From positions 70,952 to 134,951 of the forward strand of contig JANMVX010000102.1 of assembly GCA_031393505.1 (NCBI GenBank): a stretch of DNA of 64,000 bases, given 5' to 3'. Numbering within the stretch: the stretch's first letter is position 1; each line of letters starts with the position of its first letter. Origin of the DNA: JANYHF01 sp031393505. GTDB lineage: Bacteria > Pseudomonadota > Alphaproteobacteria > Rhizobiales > Hyphomicrobiaceae. Shown in pieces: positions 26,862 to 35,553 of the stretch. The notes below the pieces were generated by a model. That model did not search any database and was not told where the DNA came from. It saw only the letters and a list, made by a program, of their open reading frames with translations. The position numbers and the translations under genes were made by a program.

Positions 26862-27560
26862 ATGACCATCCTCCTGCACGACCTCGCCGGCGCCAATCCG
26901 GCCCTGCGCTTTTCGCCCTATTGCTGGCGCACCAAGCTCGCTCTCAAGCACAAGGGGCTGGAGTTCAAGACAGTTCCGCACCGATTTACAGATCGCGCGG
27001 CCATCGCCAAATCCGGCCAGTCCAAGGTGCCGGCCATCGAGCACGACGGGCAGTGGGTGCACGACAGCTGGCAGATTGCGCTGTTTCTGGACGAGCTTTA
27101 TCCCGAACTGCCCATGCTGTTTCCCGATGCGGCAGCGCGCACGACGGCCAAATTCATCAACTCCTGGTGCGACTGGTCGCTGCTGCCCAACACGCGCGCG
27201 CTGGCGGTGCCGAATGTGTTCAAGATCATCGCCGATGAGGACAAGGCCTACTTCCGCACCAGCCGCGAGAAGGCGCTTGGCCCGCTGGAGCAGTTTGGGC
27301 TCGATCGCGAGGCAGCGCTGAAAACCTTCACCCAAGGGTTGAAGCCGGCCGAAGTGACGCTGGACGATCAGGCCTTTTTGCACGGTGCCATGCCTGGCTA
27401 TGGGGACTTCGCGCTGCTTGGCTCGCTGCTGTGGCCCTACACAGTGTGCCCCGAAAATCCCATCGATCCCGAGAGCGCGGTCGGCCACTGGTTCGCTCGC
27501 ATGATGGCGCTAAACGGCGGCTGGGTCGCCAAGGCCCCTACGGTGCGCGATCTGGCGTAG
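26862..27560 (+). CDS. Glutathione S-transferase family protein, LigE/beta-etherase-like
   Basis: 232 residues. The thioredoxin-fold N-terminal domain begins MTILLHDLAGANPALRFSPY, followed by CWRTKLALKHKGLEFK. The F-S-P-Y/H-x-W-R-T/K-K-x-A-L-K-H-K-G pattern is that of the beta-etherase-type GSTs, next to KVPAIEHDGQWVHDSWQIAL (glutathione site). The C-terminal helical domain follows. The final codons GCG TAG merge into the following repeat, which supplies the stop. Substrate unknown. Confidence 0.85.
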   Translation: MTILLHDLAGANPALRFSPYCWRTKLALKHKGLEFKTVPHRFTDRAAIAKSGQSKVPAIEHDGQWVHDSWQIALFLDELYPELPMLFPDAAARTTAKFINSWCDWSLLPNTRALAVPNVFKIIADEDKAYFRTSREKALGPLEQFGLDREAALKTFTQGLKPAEVTLDDQAFLHGAMPGYGDFALLGSLLWPYTVCPENPIDPESAVGHWFARMMALNGGWVAKAPTVRDLA

Positions 27561-27701
27561 GTTAGCCGGCCCCGGACGGAGATGGTGCGAACGGTGCGGG
27601 TTCCGGCGTAACCCAACGCCCTCGGCACGCATCGTTGGGTTACGCGTGGAACGGCCACCGTCTGAAATCGCCGCGATTGAGGCCACGCTAACCCAACCTA
27701 C
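27557..27701. repeat. Palindromic element, family F copy 1
   Basis: The outer ends are GTAGGTTAGCC and GCTAACCCAACCTAC. The inner hairpin is GCGTAACCCAACG...CGTTGGGTTACGC. It overlaps the GST stop (the TAG is part of GTAGGTT). The second copy is at 63633-63799. Confidence 0.85.
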
Positions 27702-27769
27702 AGTCCACGGGCTTCCCACGCGACACCGCACCCACTACAAACCCTCGCAACGCATCCGAGGGAACCGAT

Positions 27770-29347
27770 ATGTCCGCCATCGACAACACCAACACGCCAA
27801 AACCCTCAGGGAGAGCCGGCGGACGGGCCGCGCGACGTGAAATCCGCGCCGCACCGCTCGCCGACGACATCCGCCCCATCCGCGCGGGCATGTCGGGCGG
27901 GAGTTTTACGCCCCTGTCGAGCGCCGATGTTCTAAAAATCCATCGTGCGGCACTGCAACTCCTGGAAGAGGTCGGCTTCGGCCAGGCCATCCCAACCTGC
28001 GTGGAAGCCTGCACCAAGGCGGGCGCCATCTACGGCGACGACAAGCGGCTACGCTTTCCCGCCGCGCTGGTGGAGGACACGGTGCGCCGCGCTTCCCGGC
28101 GCTTCACGTTGTTCGGCCAGGACCCGCGCCACGACATGGAGCCGCGCGATAAGAAGGTCTACTTCGGCACCGCCGGCGCCGCCGTGCATGTCATCGATCT
28201 GGAAACCCGCCACTACCGCCTGAGTTACCTGCAGGATCTCTACGATGCCGGCCGCATGGTCGACACGCTCGACAACATTCACTTCTTCCAACGCTGCCTC
28301 GTCCCGCGCGATGTCGAAGATCCGCGCGATATGGATGTGAACACGGCGTATGCGTCGGTCACCAGCACGACCAAGCACGTCGGCACCTCAATGGTGGCGC
28401 CCGAGCACGTAACGGAGATCTTCGACATCCTGCATCTGATTGCGGGCGGCGAGGAGAAATGGCGGGCCCGTCCCTTCGTCTCGCAGTCAAACTGCTTCGT
28501 CGTGCCGCCAATGAAGTTTGCCGAGGACGCCTGCCGCGCGCTGGAAGTCGCCGTCGAGGGCGGCATGCCGGTGCTGCTGTTGTCGGCGGGACAGGCCGGC
28601 GCGACCGCTCCGGCCGCCATCGCCGGCGCTGTGGTGCAAGCCTGCGCCGAAGTGCTGGCGGGCTTGGTCTACGTCAACGCGTTGAAACCCGGCCATCCCT
28701 GCATCTTCGGCACCTGGCCGTTCGTGTCTGACCTGCGCTCGGGCGCCATGTCGGGCGGCTCGGGCGAACAGGCGCTGCTGACGGCGGCTTGCGCCCAGAT
28801 GGCGCATTTTTACGATCTCCCGGGCGGCTCGGCGGCCGGCATGGCGGACAGCAAGGAACCGGATATCCAGGCCGGCTGGGAGAAGGGCATTACGACGGTG
28901 CTGGCGGGCGTGGCTGGGCTCAACCTGATTTATGAGAGCGCGGGCATGCACGCGTCTTTGTTGGGCTTCAGCCACGAAAGCCTGATCATCGACAACGACA
29001 TTCTCGGCCAATCGCTGCGCTGCGTGCGCGGCATCGAGGTCAACGACGAAACGCTCAGTGTCGAGACCATCCGCGACGTGTGCCTGAACGGCCCGGGGCA
29101 CTATCTCGGCCATCCGCAGACTTTGGGATTGATGCAGCGGGACTATGTCTATCCGGCAATTGGCAACCGGCTCAGCCCTAAGGAATGGGCCGAGGTGAAC
29201 AAGCCCGACATCGTGAAGGTAGCGATCAAGCGCAAGAAAGATCTGCTGGCGACGTATTTTCCCAAGCACGTCGGCGATGCCGTGGACGAGAAAATCCGCG
29301 AGCGGCATAAGATCATGCTGCCGCGCGAGGCGATGCGGAAGGGGTAG
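27770..29347 (+). CDS. Trimethylamine methyltransferase (MttB) family protein
   Basis: 525 residues, COG5598 family: corrinoid-dependent methyltransferases acting on trimethylamine, glycine betaine or related amines. Recognisable stretches are LEEVGFGQAIPTCVEACTKA, YFGTAGAAVHVIDLETRHYR, and GPGHYLGHPQTLGLMQRDYV near the C-terminus. The frame is open throughout with no internal TAG, so this is not the pyrrolysine type and the substrate is more likely a quaternary amine. No corrinoid protein or reductive activase is next to it, so methyl transfer partners must lie elsewhere. Confidence 0.85.
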   Translation: MSAIDNTNTPKPSGRAGGRAARREIRAAPLADDIRPIRAGMSGGSFTPLSSADVLKIHRAALQLLEEVGFGQAIPTCVEACTKAGAIYGDDKRLRFPAALVEDTVRRASRRFTLFGQDPRHDMEPRDKKVYFGTAGAAVHVIDLETRHYRLSYLQDLYDAGRMVDTLDNIHFFQRCLVPRDVEDPRDMDVNTAYASVTSTTKHVGTSMVAPEHVTEIFDILHLIAGGEEKWRARPFVSQSNCFVVPPMKFAEDACRALEVAVEGGMPVLLLSAGQAGATAPAAIAGAVVQACAEVLAGLVYVNALKPGHPCIFGTWPFVSDLRSGAMSGGSGEQALLTAACAQMAHFYDLPGGSAAGMADSKEPDIQAGWEKGITTVLAGVAGLNLIYESAGMHASLLGFSHESLIIDNDILGQSLRCVRGIEVNDETLSVETIRDVCLNGPGHYLGHPQTLGLMQRDYVYPAIGNRLSPKEWAEVNKPDIVKVAIKRKKDLLATYFPKHVGDAVDEKIRERHKIMLPREAMRKG

Positions 29348-29389
29348 CCGGATCTAGACCCGTTCTGTTGCTTCTGCTATTTTGAAGAC

Positions 29390-29620
29390 ATGAAAATCGA
29401 ACTCGCCGAAGACCAACGCCGCTGGATCGAGTACGAGCTCGCCTCAGGGCGCTTCGATACGCCCGAGGCTGTGATCGCGTATGCGATCCGGCAGGCAAAG
29501 CTGGCCGATTTGCGCGCGACGATTGACGCGGCGATTGAGAAGGGCGGAGAAAATTCGGCGGAAGATGTGAGGGCGTCCGTTGCGGCCCGCGTCGCCCAAT
29601 TGCGAGCGGAGGGGTTTTGA
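29390..29620 (+). CDS. ParD/CopG-like antitoxin, copy 1
   Basis: 76 residues, MKIELAEDQRRWIEYELASG followed by RFDTPEAVIAYAIRQAKLAD, the ribbon-helix-helix antitoxin pattern. It is followed after one base by a ParE-type toxin. The second copy at 29981 shares most of the sequence, so this is a tandem duplication. It probably represses its own promoter with the toxin as co-repressor. Confidence 0.9.
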   Translation: MKIELAEDQRRWIEYELASGRFDTPEAVIAYAIRQAKLADLRATIDAAIEKGGENSAEDVRASVAARVAQLRAEGF

Positions 29621-29621
29621 T

Positions 29622-29933
29622 TTGCCCCGTCTGGTCTATCTGGACAAGGCCAAAGCCGATATCGTTGACATTACCGACTATATTACTGGTGAAAGCGCCA
29701 GTGCGACAATTGCCGAAGGTTACGTCGCAAAGATCCTGACAAGTATTGAAACCCTGGCCGCTATGCCTGGACCATTCGGTCGACCTCGAACCGAATTACG
29801 CGACGGCCTGCGAAGCTTTCCCAGCGGTTCCCACATCGTGTTCTTCCGCTATCGGGGCGATACGATTGAGGTGGTGACCGTTTTGCAAGGCAGCCGCGAT
29901 TTCAAAGAGTATTTTGCTAACGACGACGAGTAA
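29622..29933 (+). CDS. ParE-family RelE/ParE toxin, copy 1
   Basis: 103 residues beginning at TTG 29622, one base after the antitoxin stop. ParE features are LVYLDKAKADIVDITDYIT, SIETLAAMPGPFGRPR (M-P-x-x-G-R-P), and SGSHIVFFRYRGDTIEVVTV. ParE proteins poison DNA gyrase; the assignment is by family. TTG is chosen because the next in-frame candidates would remove the conserved RLVYL strand. Confidence 0.88.
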   Translation: MPRLVYLDKAKADIVDITDYITGESASATIAEGYVAKILTSIETLAAMPGPFGRPRTELRDGLRSFPSGSHIVFFRYRGDTIEVVTVLQGSRDFKEYFANDDE

Positions 29934-29980
29934 GCTGCCGCGTGTGGACCAATTTGCCGGCTTGTGCTAGGTTGCCAAGC

Positions 29981-30211
29981 ATGAAAATCGAACTGGCAGA
30001 CGACCAACGTTGGTGGATCGAGCACGAAGTCGCCTCGGGGCGGTTCGATACGCCCGAGGCCGTAATCGCCCACGCCATCCGACAAGCCAAGCTGGCGCAT
30101 TTGCGGGCGACGATCCAGGCTTCGATTGCGGCAGGTGGCGAGTTTTCCCAAGAAGAGGTTGACGCGTCACTCGACGAGATGGCGGCAAAGCTGGCGGCTG
30201 AGGGATATTGA
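29981..30211 (+). CDS. ParD/CopG-like antitoxin, copy 2
   Basis: 76 residues, MKIELADDQRWWIEHEVASG then RFDTPEAVIAHAIRQAKLAH, closely matching copy 1 over the first 45 residues and more diverged after. The reading frame is intact. The stop TGA (30209-30211) is immediately in frame with the downstream toxin copy 2. Confidence 0.9.
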   Translation: MKIELADDQRWWIEHEVASGRFDTPEAVIAHAIRQAKLAHLRATIQASIAAGGEFSQEEVDASLDEMAAKLAAEGY

Positions 30212-30523
30212 GAGCCCAGGTTAGTCTATCTGCGGAGCGCGAAGGCTGACCTGGACGATATCTTGGCCCATATCACTCGTGAGAGCGGCAGTCTCTCCAT
30301 AGGCAAGAATTACCAAGTCAAAATCAAAGCAATGCTCAAAGCCTTTTCGGCGATGCCAGGGCCGTTTGGGAGGCCACGGTCTGAACTGGGTACAGATCTT
30401 CGGAGCATTCCGTGTTACTCGCATATCATCTTTTTTCGATACCGAGCCAACACGCTTGAAGTCGTCAATGTCCTGCACGCCAGCATGGATTTCGACGAGT
30501 ATTTCTCCGGTGACGACGACTAG
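30212..30523 (+). pseudogene. ParE-family toxin copy 2, lacking a start codon
   Basis: The codons from 30212 encode PRLVYLRSAKADLDDILAHI, homologous to toxin copy 1, and the rest (AMPGPFGRPRSELG, HIIFFRYRANTLEVVNVL) is well preserved. At the position of the TTG start of copy 1 there is GAG, and the preceding in-frame codon is the antitoxin stop. The first usable alternatives are CTG 30230 or 30251, or TTG 30263, which would delete up to 17 conserved N-terminal residues. It may be poorly expressed or dead. Confidence 0.7.
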
Positions 30524-30682
30524 GCCAAAGTCCCCTCCCCACTTCGTGACTCGCCTCCGCCACAAACCTGTGCCATTCTGCCGCATGCAACGGCCGGAAA
30601 AGCACTTTCGCTTGCGACTGCGCCCCGTTTGACGCCGCCGCCATCGCTCCGGGCCGCAACCTAGAACAGGTGAGGATGAGCC

Positions 30683-31588
30683 ATGGCGACCCTCGATATC
30701 ATGCTTCCGGCCGCAGCGTCGGACGAACTTCCCGCAATCCGCAAAATCACAACCGCCGACCTGAAGGACGCCCTCTCCAAGGGCCTCGCCGACTTTTGGG
30801 CCATGCCCACGCACATTGTGTTTCTGGGATTGATCTATCCCGTCATCGGCGTGCTGCTCGGGCGGGCGGCCTTCGGCTACGATGTCATCCCGCTGCTTTA
30901 TCCACTCGCCGCCGGCTTCGCGCTCATCGGGCCCATCGCCGCTATCGGCCTTTATGAACTGAGCCGGCGTCGAGAGGCCGGGCTGGACACGTCGTGGCGA
31001 CATGCCTTCGATGTGTTCTACTCGCCCTCGCTAAAGAGCATCATCGCCGTCGGCCTCGGCCTACTCGCCCTGTTCCTGGTTTGGATCGCCGTCGCACAAA
31101 ATCTCTACACGGCGAATTTTGGTTACGCCGAGCCCAAGAGCTGGTGGGCGTTCGTTCAGGATGTTCTGACCACGCCACAGGGTCAGGCGCTGGTCGTGGG
31201 CGGAAACCTTATTGGCTTGCTGTTCGCGATCATCGCGCTGTGCGCCAGTGTCGTTACGTTCCCGCTGCTGCTGGATCGCAACGTCGGACCTGTGACCGCC
31301 GTCTCCACCTCGGTGCGCGCGGTGCTGGCGAACCCCGTCACCATGGCGCTGTGGGGGCTGATTGTCGCCGTGCTGCTGGCCATCGGCTTCGCCACGCTCA
31401 TGCTCGGGCTCGCCATCATCGTGCCGGTGCTCGGCCACGCCACTTGGCACCTCTACCGAAAGGTCGTCGCGCCCGACAACCGTCCGCACCCGTTCTACAA
31501 CCGTCGGCGGCTCGGCTGGCATTACGGCGCTCAGTTCCCGGCGTCGCTGTTCTCGATCTATCCGGACAAGAACGCCAAGGATAAGTAG
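30683..31588 (+). CDS. DUF2189 integral membrane protein
   Basis: 301 residues. The family signature includes ITTADLKDALSKGLADFWAM near the N-terminus and LVVGGNLIGLLFAIIALCAS in the body. About six transmembrane helices are visible; the C-terminus is cytoplasmic with NRPHPFYNRRRLG. DUF2189 proteins are of unknown function, common in Alphaproteobacteria. Good RBS (AGGTGAGG) 12 bp upstream. It ends 3 bp before the convergent AAA ATPase gene. Confidence 0.9.
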   Translation: MATLDIMLPAAASDELPAIRKITTADLKDALSKGLADFWAMPTHIVFLGLIYPVIGVLLGRAAFGYDVIPLLYPLAAGFALIGPIAAIGLYELSRRREAGLDTSWRHAFDVFYSPSLKSIIAVGLGLLALFLVWIAVAQNLYTANFGYAEPKSWWAFVQDVLTTPQGQALVVGGNLIGLLFAIIALCASVVTFPLLLDRNVGPVTAVSTSVRAVLANPVTMALWGLIVAVLLAIGFATLMLGLAIIVPVLGHATWHLYRKVVAPDNRPHPFYNRRRLGWHYGAQFPASLFSIYPDKNAKDK

Positions 31589-31591
31589 GGC

Positions 31592-32779
31592 TCAGACCGT
31601 CTCCAGCTTTGGCACCACCCGCTTCATGAAGATGTCAAACAACGGCACGGTGAACGCGGTGTCGCCGTGCGACTGGCTGTAGATCATGCCCTTTTTGATC
31701 AGGCTTTCGCGCGCGGGGGCGACCTGGCTGACTTTCTTTCCGAGCACGTCGGAAATAGCACCCGAGCGATGCGGCCCGGGGCCGAGTTCGGCCATAGCAC
31801 GCAGGTACTGCTTTTCCTGCGGCGTCAGGCGATCGAAGCGGACACGGAAGAAACTCTCGTCGAGCCGCTTGGTGGCGTCGATCGTCGCCTGTTTGACGTC
31901 CTTGACGGTGATCGGTGACTGTTCGGCGACGTTCCAGGCGGCATAGCCCCATTCCTGCAGGAAATACGGGTAGCCGCCGGTCACGCGCACGATTTCGGCG
32001 GTGGCGGCCGACGCGATGGATTCTCCCGCGCGGAGAATTGGTTCAGAGATAGCGAGGCCGGCGTCGGCCTCGTTCAGCGCGCCGATTGAGACAAAGCTGA
32101 ACAGCCGCTCGGAGTAGGATTTTGCATCGCCTGATAGGCCCGCGATTTGCGGCAGTCCAGCGCCGAACAGGATCACGGGCAGTTTTAGTTGGCTCACCCG
32201 GTGCAAGGCCGTGATGAGCGCGGCCAGCTCCGGCTCCTTGAGGTACTGCAACTCGTCGATCAGGATGGCGACGCAGGTCTTGCTGGCCTTGGCCGCTTCG
32301 CCAATCGAGACGATCAGGTCCGTCAGGTCGCGCTCGAGCATGCCGCTGTCGGCGATGCCTCTTGAGTGGTCGAGATCCATGCCGACTTCGAGGTCGCCAA
32401 TCTTGACCTTGAAGCCCTTTGCGAAGGCTTTCAGCGCGTGCCAGGCCGCCCGGCCCGCCGTGCTGATTTGTTCCTTGGTGTCGAACGAGAGAAGAATTCG
32501 GCGCAGCGCTGGCACCAATAGGTCCGGCAACCCATCTTTCTCAGGCGACTCGATGAATTCCGAGTGGTAGCCGGCCTCCTTGGCCATGAGTTGGATGCGG
32601 TTCAGCAGCACCGTCTTGCCGACCCCGCGCAGGCCGATGAGGATGACGCTTTTTTCGAACCGCCCCGCTTTTATGCGCGCCAGCGCGACACGGGTCTGCT
32701 CCATGACCGGGCGCCGCCCGACCAGTTCGGGCGGTTCGGTGCCTGCGCCGGGTTCAAAGGGATTGCCGATGCCGTCCAT
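31592..32779 (-). CDS. AAA ATPase (ORC/AAA_16-like)
   Basis: 395 residues. After an N-terminal PPELVGRRPVMEQTRVALAR segment comes Walker A LIGLRGVGKTVLLNRI, and Walker B VAILIDELQYLKEPELAALI. The central and C-terminal helical part includes SYSERLFSFVSIGALNEADA and ends in a winged-helix-like GPGPHRSGAISDVLGKKVSQ. No partner gene is adjacent. The upstream region contains a 25-bp imperfect inverted repeat starting at the base next to the start codon. Similar in architecture to the transposon ATPase at 50153, though not closely related. Function unknown. Confidence 0.82.
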   Translation of the reverse strand: MDGIGNPFEPGAGTEPPELVGRRPVMEQTRVALARIKAGRFEKSVILIGLRGVGKTVLLNRIQLMAKEAGYHSEFIESPEKDGLPDLLVPALRRILLSFDTKEQISTAGRAAWHALKAFAKGFKVKIGDLEVGMDLDHSRGIADSGMLERDLTDLIVSIGEAAKASKTCVAILIDELQYLKEPELAALITALHRVSQLKLPVILFGAGLPQIAGLSGDAKSYSERLFSFVSIGALNEADAGLAISEPILRAGESIASAATAEIVRVTGGYPYFLQEWGYAAWNVAEQSPITVKDVKQATIDATKRLDESFFRVRFDRLTPQEKQYLRAMAELGPGPHRSGAISDVLGKKVSQVAPARESLIKKGMIYSQSHGDTAFTVPLFDIFMKRVVPKLETV

Positions 32780-32858
32780 TTATAAGGACCTTAGGTGAAG
32801 TTATCGATGTTATGCCTTCGTGTGCGAACGCCAATAACTTATCCTAAGCTCCTTATAA
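32780..32858. promoter_or_regulatory. Long inverted repeat upstream of the AAA ATPase
   Basis: The arms 32780-32804 (TTATAAGGACCTTAGGTGAA plus GTTAT) and 32834-32858 are reverse complements at about 22 of 25 positions, with a 29-bp AT-richer spacer. The left arm abuts the start codon of the ATPase. It could be an operator, a transcript hairpin in the leader, or a recombination site. Confidence 0.7.
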
Positions 32859-32863
32859 ACGCA

Positions 32864-32893
32864 AACGGCGCCGCAGTTGCCCGCAGCGCCGTT
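32864..32893 (-). terminator. Probable intrinsic terminator of rplS
   Basis: The stem AACGGCGCCGC / GCAGCGCCGTT (one mismatch) with loop AGTTGCCC lies 30 bp beyond the rplS stop on the minus strand and is followed there by TTTGCGTTT. The T-tract is imperfect, so confidence is moderate. Confidence 0.65.
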
Positions 32894-32920
32894 CTTAAAA
32901 TCGACAGAAAAAACAAAAGT

Positions 32921-33589
32921 CTAGCTCTTGGCTGCCTCGCCCTCGGCAGGCGCAGGAGCCTCAGCGACAGCCGCCTCTGCGGCCAGAGAACGGGCTTGGC
33001 CCATCCAGTCTTCCTTCTCCATGCGGCCGTTCAGGCTCAGTGCCTCGTCGACCTTGGCGAGTTCGTCGTCCGAGAAAGTGGAAATCTGCTCGAACTTGGT
33101 CACGCCGATCTTGCCCATGCGCGCCTTCAGCTCGTCGCTGACTCCTTTGATCTTGGTCAGATCATCGGACTCGCCCTTGGGTTTCTTGAAACCCTTCCAG
33201 TTGTCGAGCGACGCCATCTTCTTACCGCGCACGTCGGTGCGCTCGAAAATACGGGCTGCCTTGCCGCGCAATCCGCGCAAATAATACAGTTTTGCACGCC
33301 GCACATCGCCGCGTCGCACAACCTGAATCGAATCAATCATCGGTGAATAGAGCGGGAAAATACGTTCCACACCCTCGCCGTAGGAAATCTTGCGGACCGT
33401 GAAATTCTCCTGCAGCCCACCGCCCGAGCGCCCGATCACAATGCCTTCGTAGGCCTGGATGCGCGAATTATCGCCGTCCACGATCTTGACGTTGACCTTG
33501 ACCGTATCGCCAGCCTCGAAGCGCGGCACCGGGCGCTTTTCGACCAACGCGGAGAGCTGGTCGTGTTCCAGCTTCTGAATGATATTCAT
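32921..33589 (-). CDS. rplS: 50S ribosomal protein L19 with C-terminal helix-hairpin-helix extension
   Basis: Residues 1-120 are canonical L19 (MNIIQKLEHDQLSALVEKRP, YEGIVIGRSGGGLQENFTVR, VRRAKLYYLRGLRGKAARI). The start at ATG 33589 is typical. The remaining 100 residues form an unusual extension: GESDDLTKIKGVSDELKARM and GVTKFEQISTFSDDELAKVD, an HhH-like module with GRMEKEDWMGQARSLAA, then an Ala/Glu/Pro tail. This module resembles the one appended to L21 and other proteins in Alphaproteobacteria. The gene is separate from rpsP-rimM-trmD here. Confidence 0.93.
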   Translation of the reverse strand: MNIIQKLEHDQLSALVEKRPVPRFEAGDTVKVNVKIVDGDNSRIQAYEGIVIGRSGGGLQENFTVRKISYGEGVERIFPLYSPMIDSIQVVRRGDVRRAKLYYLRGLRGKAARIFERTDVRGKKMASLDNWKGFKKPKGESDDLTKIKGVSDELKARMGKIGVTKFEQISTFSDDELAKVDEALSLNGRMEKEDWMGQARSLAAEAAVAEAPAPAEGEAAKS

Positions 33590-33866
33590 GACGAAAAGCC
33601 TTTCGCGGGCAGGGCGTTCGATGATCTTGCAGAAAGCCATCCCAACGGAGCGGCCGGCCTCTCCAAATTGGACAGATGCCCAATGCAGACAGACGACGGC
33701 TCACGCACACCCGGATGGCGGGGGAATTTCGGGGTGATAACCGAAGTCGGCGGCAACGTCGAGGGAATTCGAGCGCCGTGCGGCGGCGCGTCCTTACCAG
33801 ACCTTAACAGGTTCGGCCTAAGTCTAAACCAGCCAACTACCTTCGTCACGGTCGCGGAACATCGCC

Positions 33867-34202
33867 ATGCGTCTTGTCTTTGCCGTGCTTGCCGGTTTTG
33901 CGCTGACCACCGTCGCGACGGCCGGTTCGTTGCCGCGCTTCGATACCGCCGCCTTTTGCGCCAAAGTCGGAACCATCGGCCTCACGCAATCGACCATCAT
34001 GCTGGACGGCTGCATCCGCGAGGAAGTTGTCGCTAAAACCGAACTGACGGCAGCCTGGGACAGCCTTTCCGCAAACGAGCAGAACCACTGCGTGACCGCC
34101 GCTTCGTTCGCTGGCGACGGCAGCTACGGCGTGATGCGCAGCTGCCTGGTGAGGCTGCGCACGGACGCGGCGCTGGATCAATCGGCTCCCGCAAGCAATT
34201 GA
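33867..34202 (+). CDS. Small secreted cysteine-containing protein
   Basis: 111 residues, signal peptide MRLVFAVLAGFALTTVATA. The mature part has four cysteines (FCAKVG, GCIREEVV, HCVTAAS, SCLVRLR) spaced to allow two disulfides, and is mainly helical. It looks like small periplasmic helical proteins annotated hypothetical in Alphaproteobacteria. Function unknown. It is divergent from rplS. Confidence 0.7.
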   Translation: MRLVFAVLAGFALTTVATAGSLPRFDTAAFCAKVGTIGLTQSTIMLDGCIREEVVAKTELTAAWDSLSANEQNHCVTAASFAGDGSYGVMRSCLVRLRTDAALDQSAPASN

Positions 34203-34212
34203 GGCGCTCACT

Positions 34213-34291
34213 GGGTGTAAGGCGCTTATTGCGCTTCCGCACCGCTTCGGTTTGGCTGATAAGGCCGCTGGCGCAATAAGTTCCTGACACC
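34213..34291. repeat. Palindromic element, family G copy 1
   Basis: Inverted repeat with outer ends GGGTGTAAGGCGCTTATTGC and its partner GCGCAATAAGTTCCTGACACC, spacer about 35 bp. The GGTGTCAGGAACTTA end recurs in the element at 38444-38527. It lies between the small secreted gene and the AEC transporter. Confidence 0.75.
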
Positions 34292-34303
34292 GACTTCCCA
34301 CCC

Positions 34304-35245
34304 ATGCCCTCCGTCCTCACCGTCGTCACCCCCGTCTTCGCCATCATCCTGGCCGGCTTCCTGGTCGCGCAGCGACGCTGGCTGCCTGAGGGGACGGGCA
34401 AAGGCCTCTCCGACTTCATCTTCAATGTCGCCATGCCGGCCATGCTATTCCGCACCATGGCCACGGTGCAGGACTCCGGCGTCGCCCCTTTCGGGCTCCT
34501 CATCGGCTACTTCGGCGCCAATTTCCTCACCTGGATCCTGGCCTCGCTCGCCACCACGCGACTTCTGAAGCGCCCCGCTGAAGACGCCCCCGCCATCGCC
34601 ATGGCGGCCTGTTTCGGCAACACCGTGATGCTCGGGTTGCCGCTCGGCACGGCCTATTTCGGCGACCGGGCTGCCTCGGCCATCGCCGTCATCGTGGCGG
34701 TGCATGCGCCGGTGCTCTGGGTGGTGGCGACGCTGCAGCAGGAGTGGATCGGGCGCGCCGATGGCGAAAAGACGCTGGCGCGTCTGAAAGAGATCGCCGT
34801 CGATCTGGCGCTCAATCCCATCATCTTCGCGGTGCTCACTGGCAGCCTCTGGCGCATGACGGGCATCGGGCTGCCCACGGTCGCCGACAAGACGCTTGGG
34901 CTGCTCGGCCAGGCCGCTGTGCCGGGCGCGCTGTTCGCGCTGGGCATGGGACTGACGCGCTTTGAGGTGCGCTCGGACCTGGCGGCGCTCTCGACCATCG
35001 TGGCGCTGAAGTTGGCGATCATGCCGGTCATCGGCTGGCTGATCTCGGCGCAGCTTCTGGCGCTCAGCCCGATCGGCACCGACGCCGTGACCCTTCTGGC
35101 CGCCTGCCCCACTGGCGCCAACGCCTTCCTGTTCGCCAGCCGTTACAACCGAGCCGTCGGGCCGGTTTCGGGAGCGATTGCAGCGGGAACGGCGGTGGCG
35201 GCCGTCACGGTGTCGCTGACCTTGCTGCTGCTGTCGAAACCGTGA
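34304..35245 (+). CDS. AEC (auxin efflux carrier) family transporter
   Basis: 313 residues with about ten membrane helices. The N-terminal VVTPVFAIILAGFLVAQRRW and the broken-helix region MAACFGNTVMLGLPLGTAYF (with N and GLP) are characteristic of AEC permeases, which export or exchange organic acids such as malate. The C-terminal half contains ACPTGANAFLFASRYNR, the second conserved crossover. The substrate is unknown. Confidence 0.9.
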   Translation: MPSVLTVVTPVFAIILAGFLVAQRRWLPEGTGKGLSDFIFNVAMPAMLFRTMATVQDSGVAPFGLLIGYFGANFLTWILASLATTRLLKRPAEDAPAIAMAACFGNTVMLGLPLGTAYFGDRAASAIAVIVAVHAPVLWVVATLQQEWIGRADGEKTLARLKEIAVDLALNPIIFAVLTGSLWRMTGIGLPTVADKTLGLLGQAAVPGALFALGMGLTRFEVRSDLAALSTIVALKLAIMPVIGWLISAQLLALSPIGTDAVTLLAACPTGANAFLFASRYNRAVGPVSGAIAAGTAVAAVTVSLTLLLLSKP

Positions 35246-35553
35246 CAGGTCTCAACCGGGCTGAGCCATGGACCGTCGGTCGGTTTGACAGCATGCCGTA
35301 GCTCCACTACCTCTTGCGCCGATCCGGGAATGGGCTTTAGGGACGCCGGACGCGCGTGCTATGTCTGAGCACGGCGGGGCTGAGTCGCAGCAGTTGGTCT
35401 TGCGAACAAAGTGCGCTGGCTTTGTCGGACGCGCCAAGCATGCTGGCATGACGGTACCTTTGGTTGTTCACGGACTGGTTTTCGACACCGCAGCGTCACG
35501 ATGCGCAGTTAGACGGCCTCCGGCCGCGAACTGAACAGGGACTGACCCATTTC
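35246..35553. other. Intergenic region before ptsN with no recognisable gene
   Basis: About 308 bp between the AEC transporter and ptsN. I see no convincing coding frame, repeat or RNA gene. An ATG upstream in the ptsN frame (35464) would add 30 residues without family similarity. The hpf gene often found before ptsN is absent. Confidence 0.5.

Noticed and set aside
27770..29347. Pyrrolysine-containing MttB
   Set aside because: No in-frame TAG interrupts the coding sequence, so it is the non-pyrrolysine subfamily.
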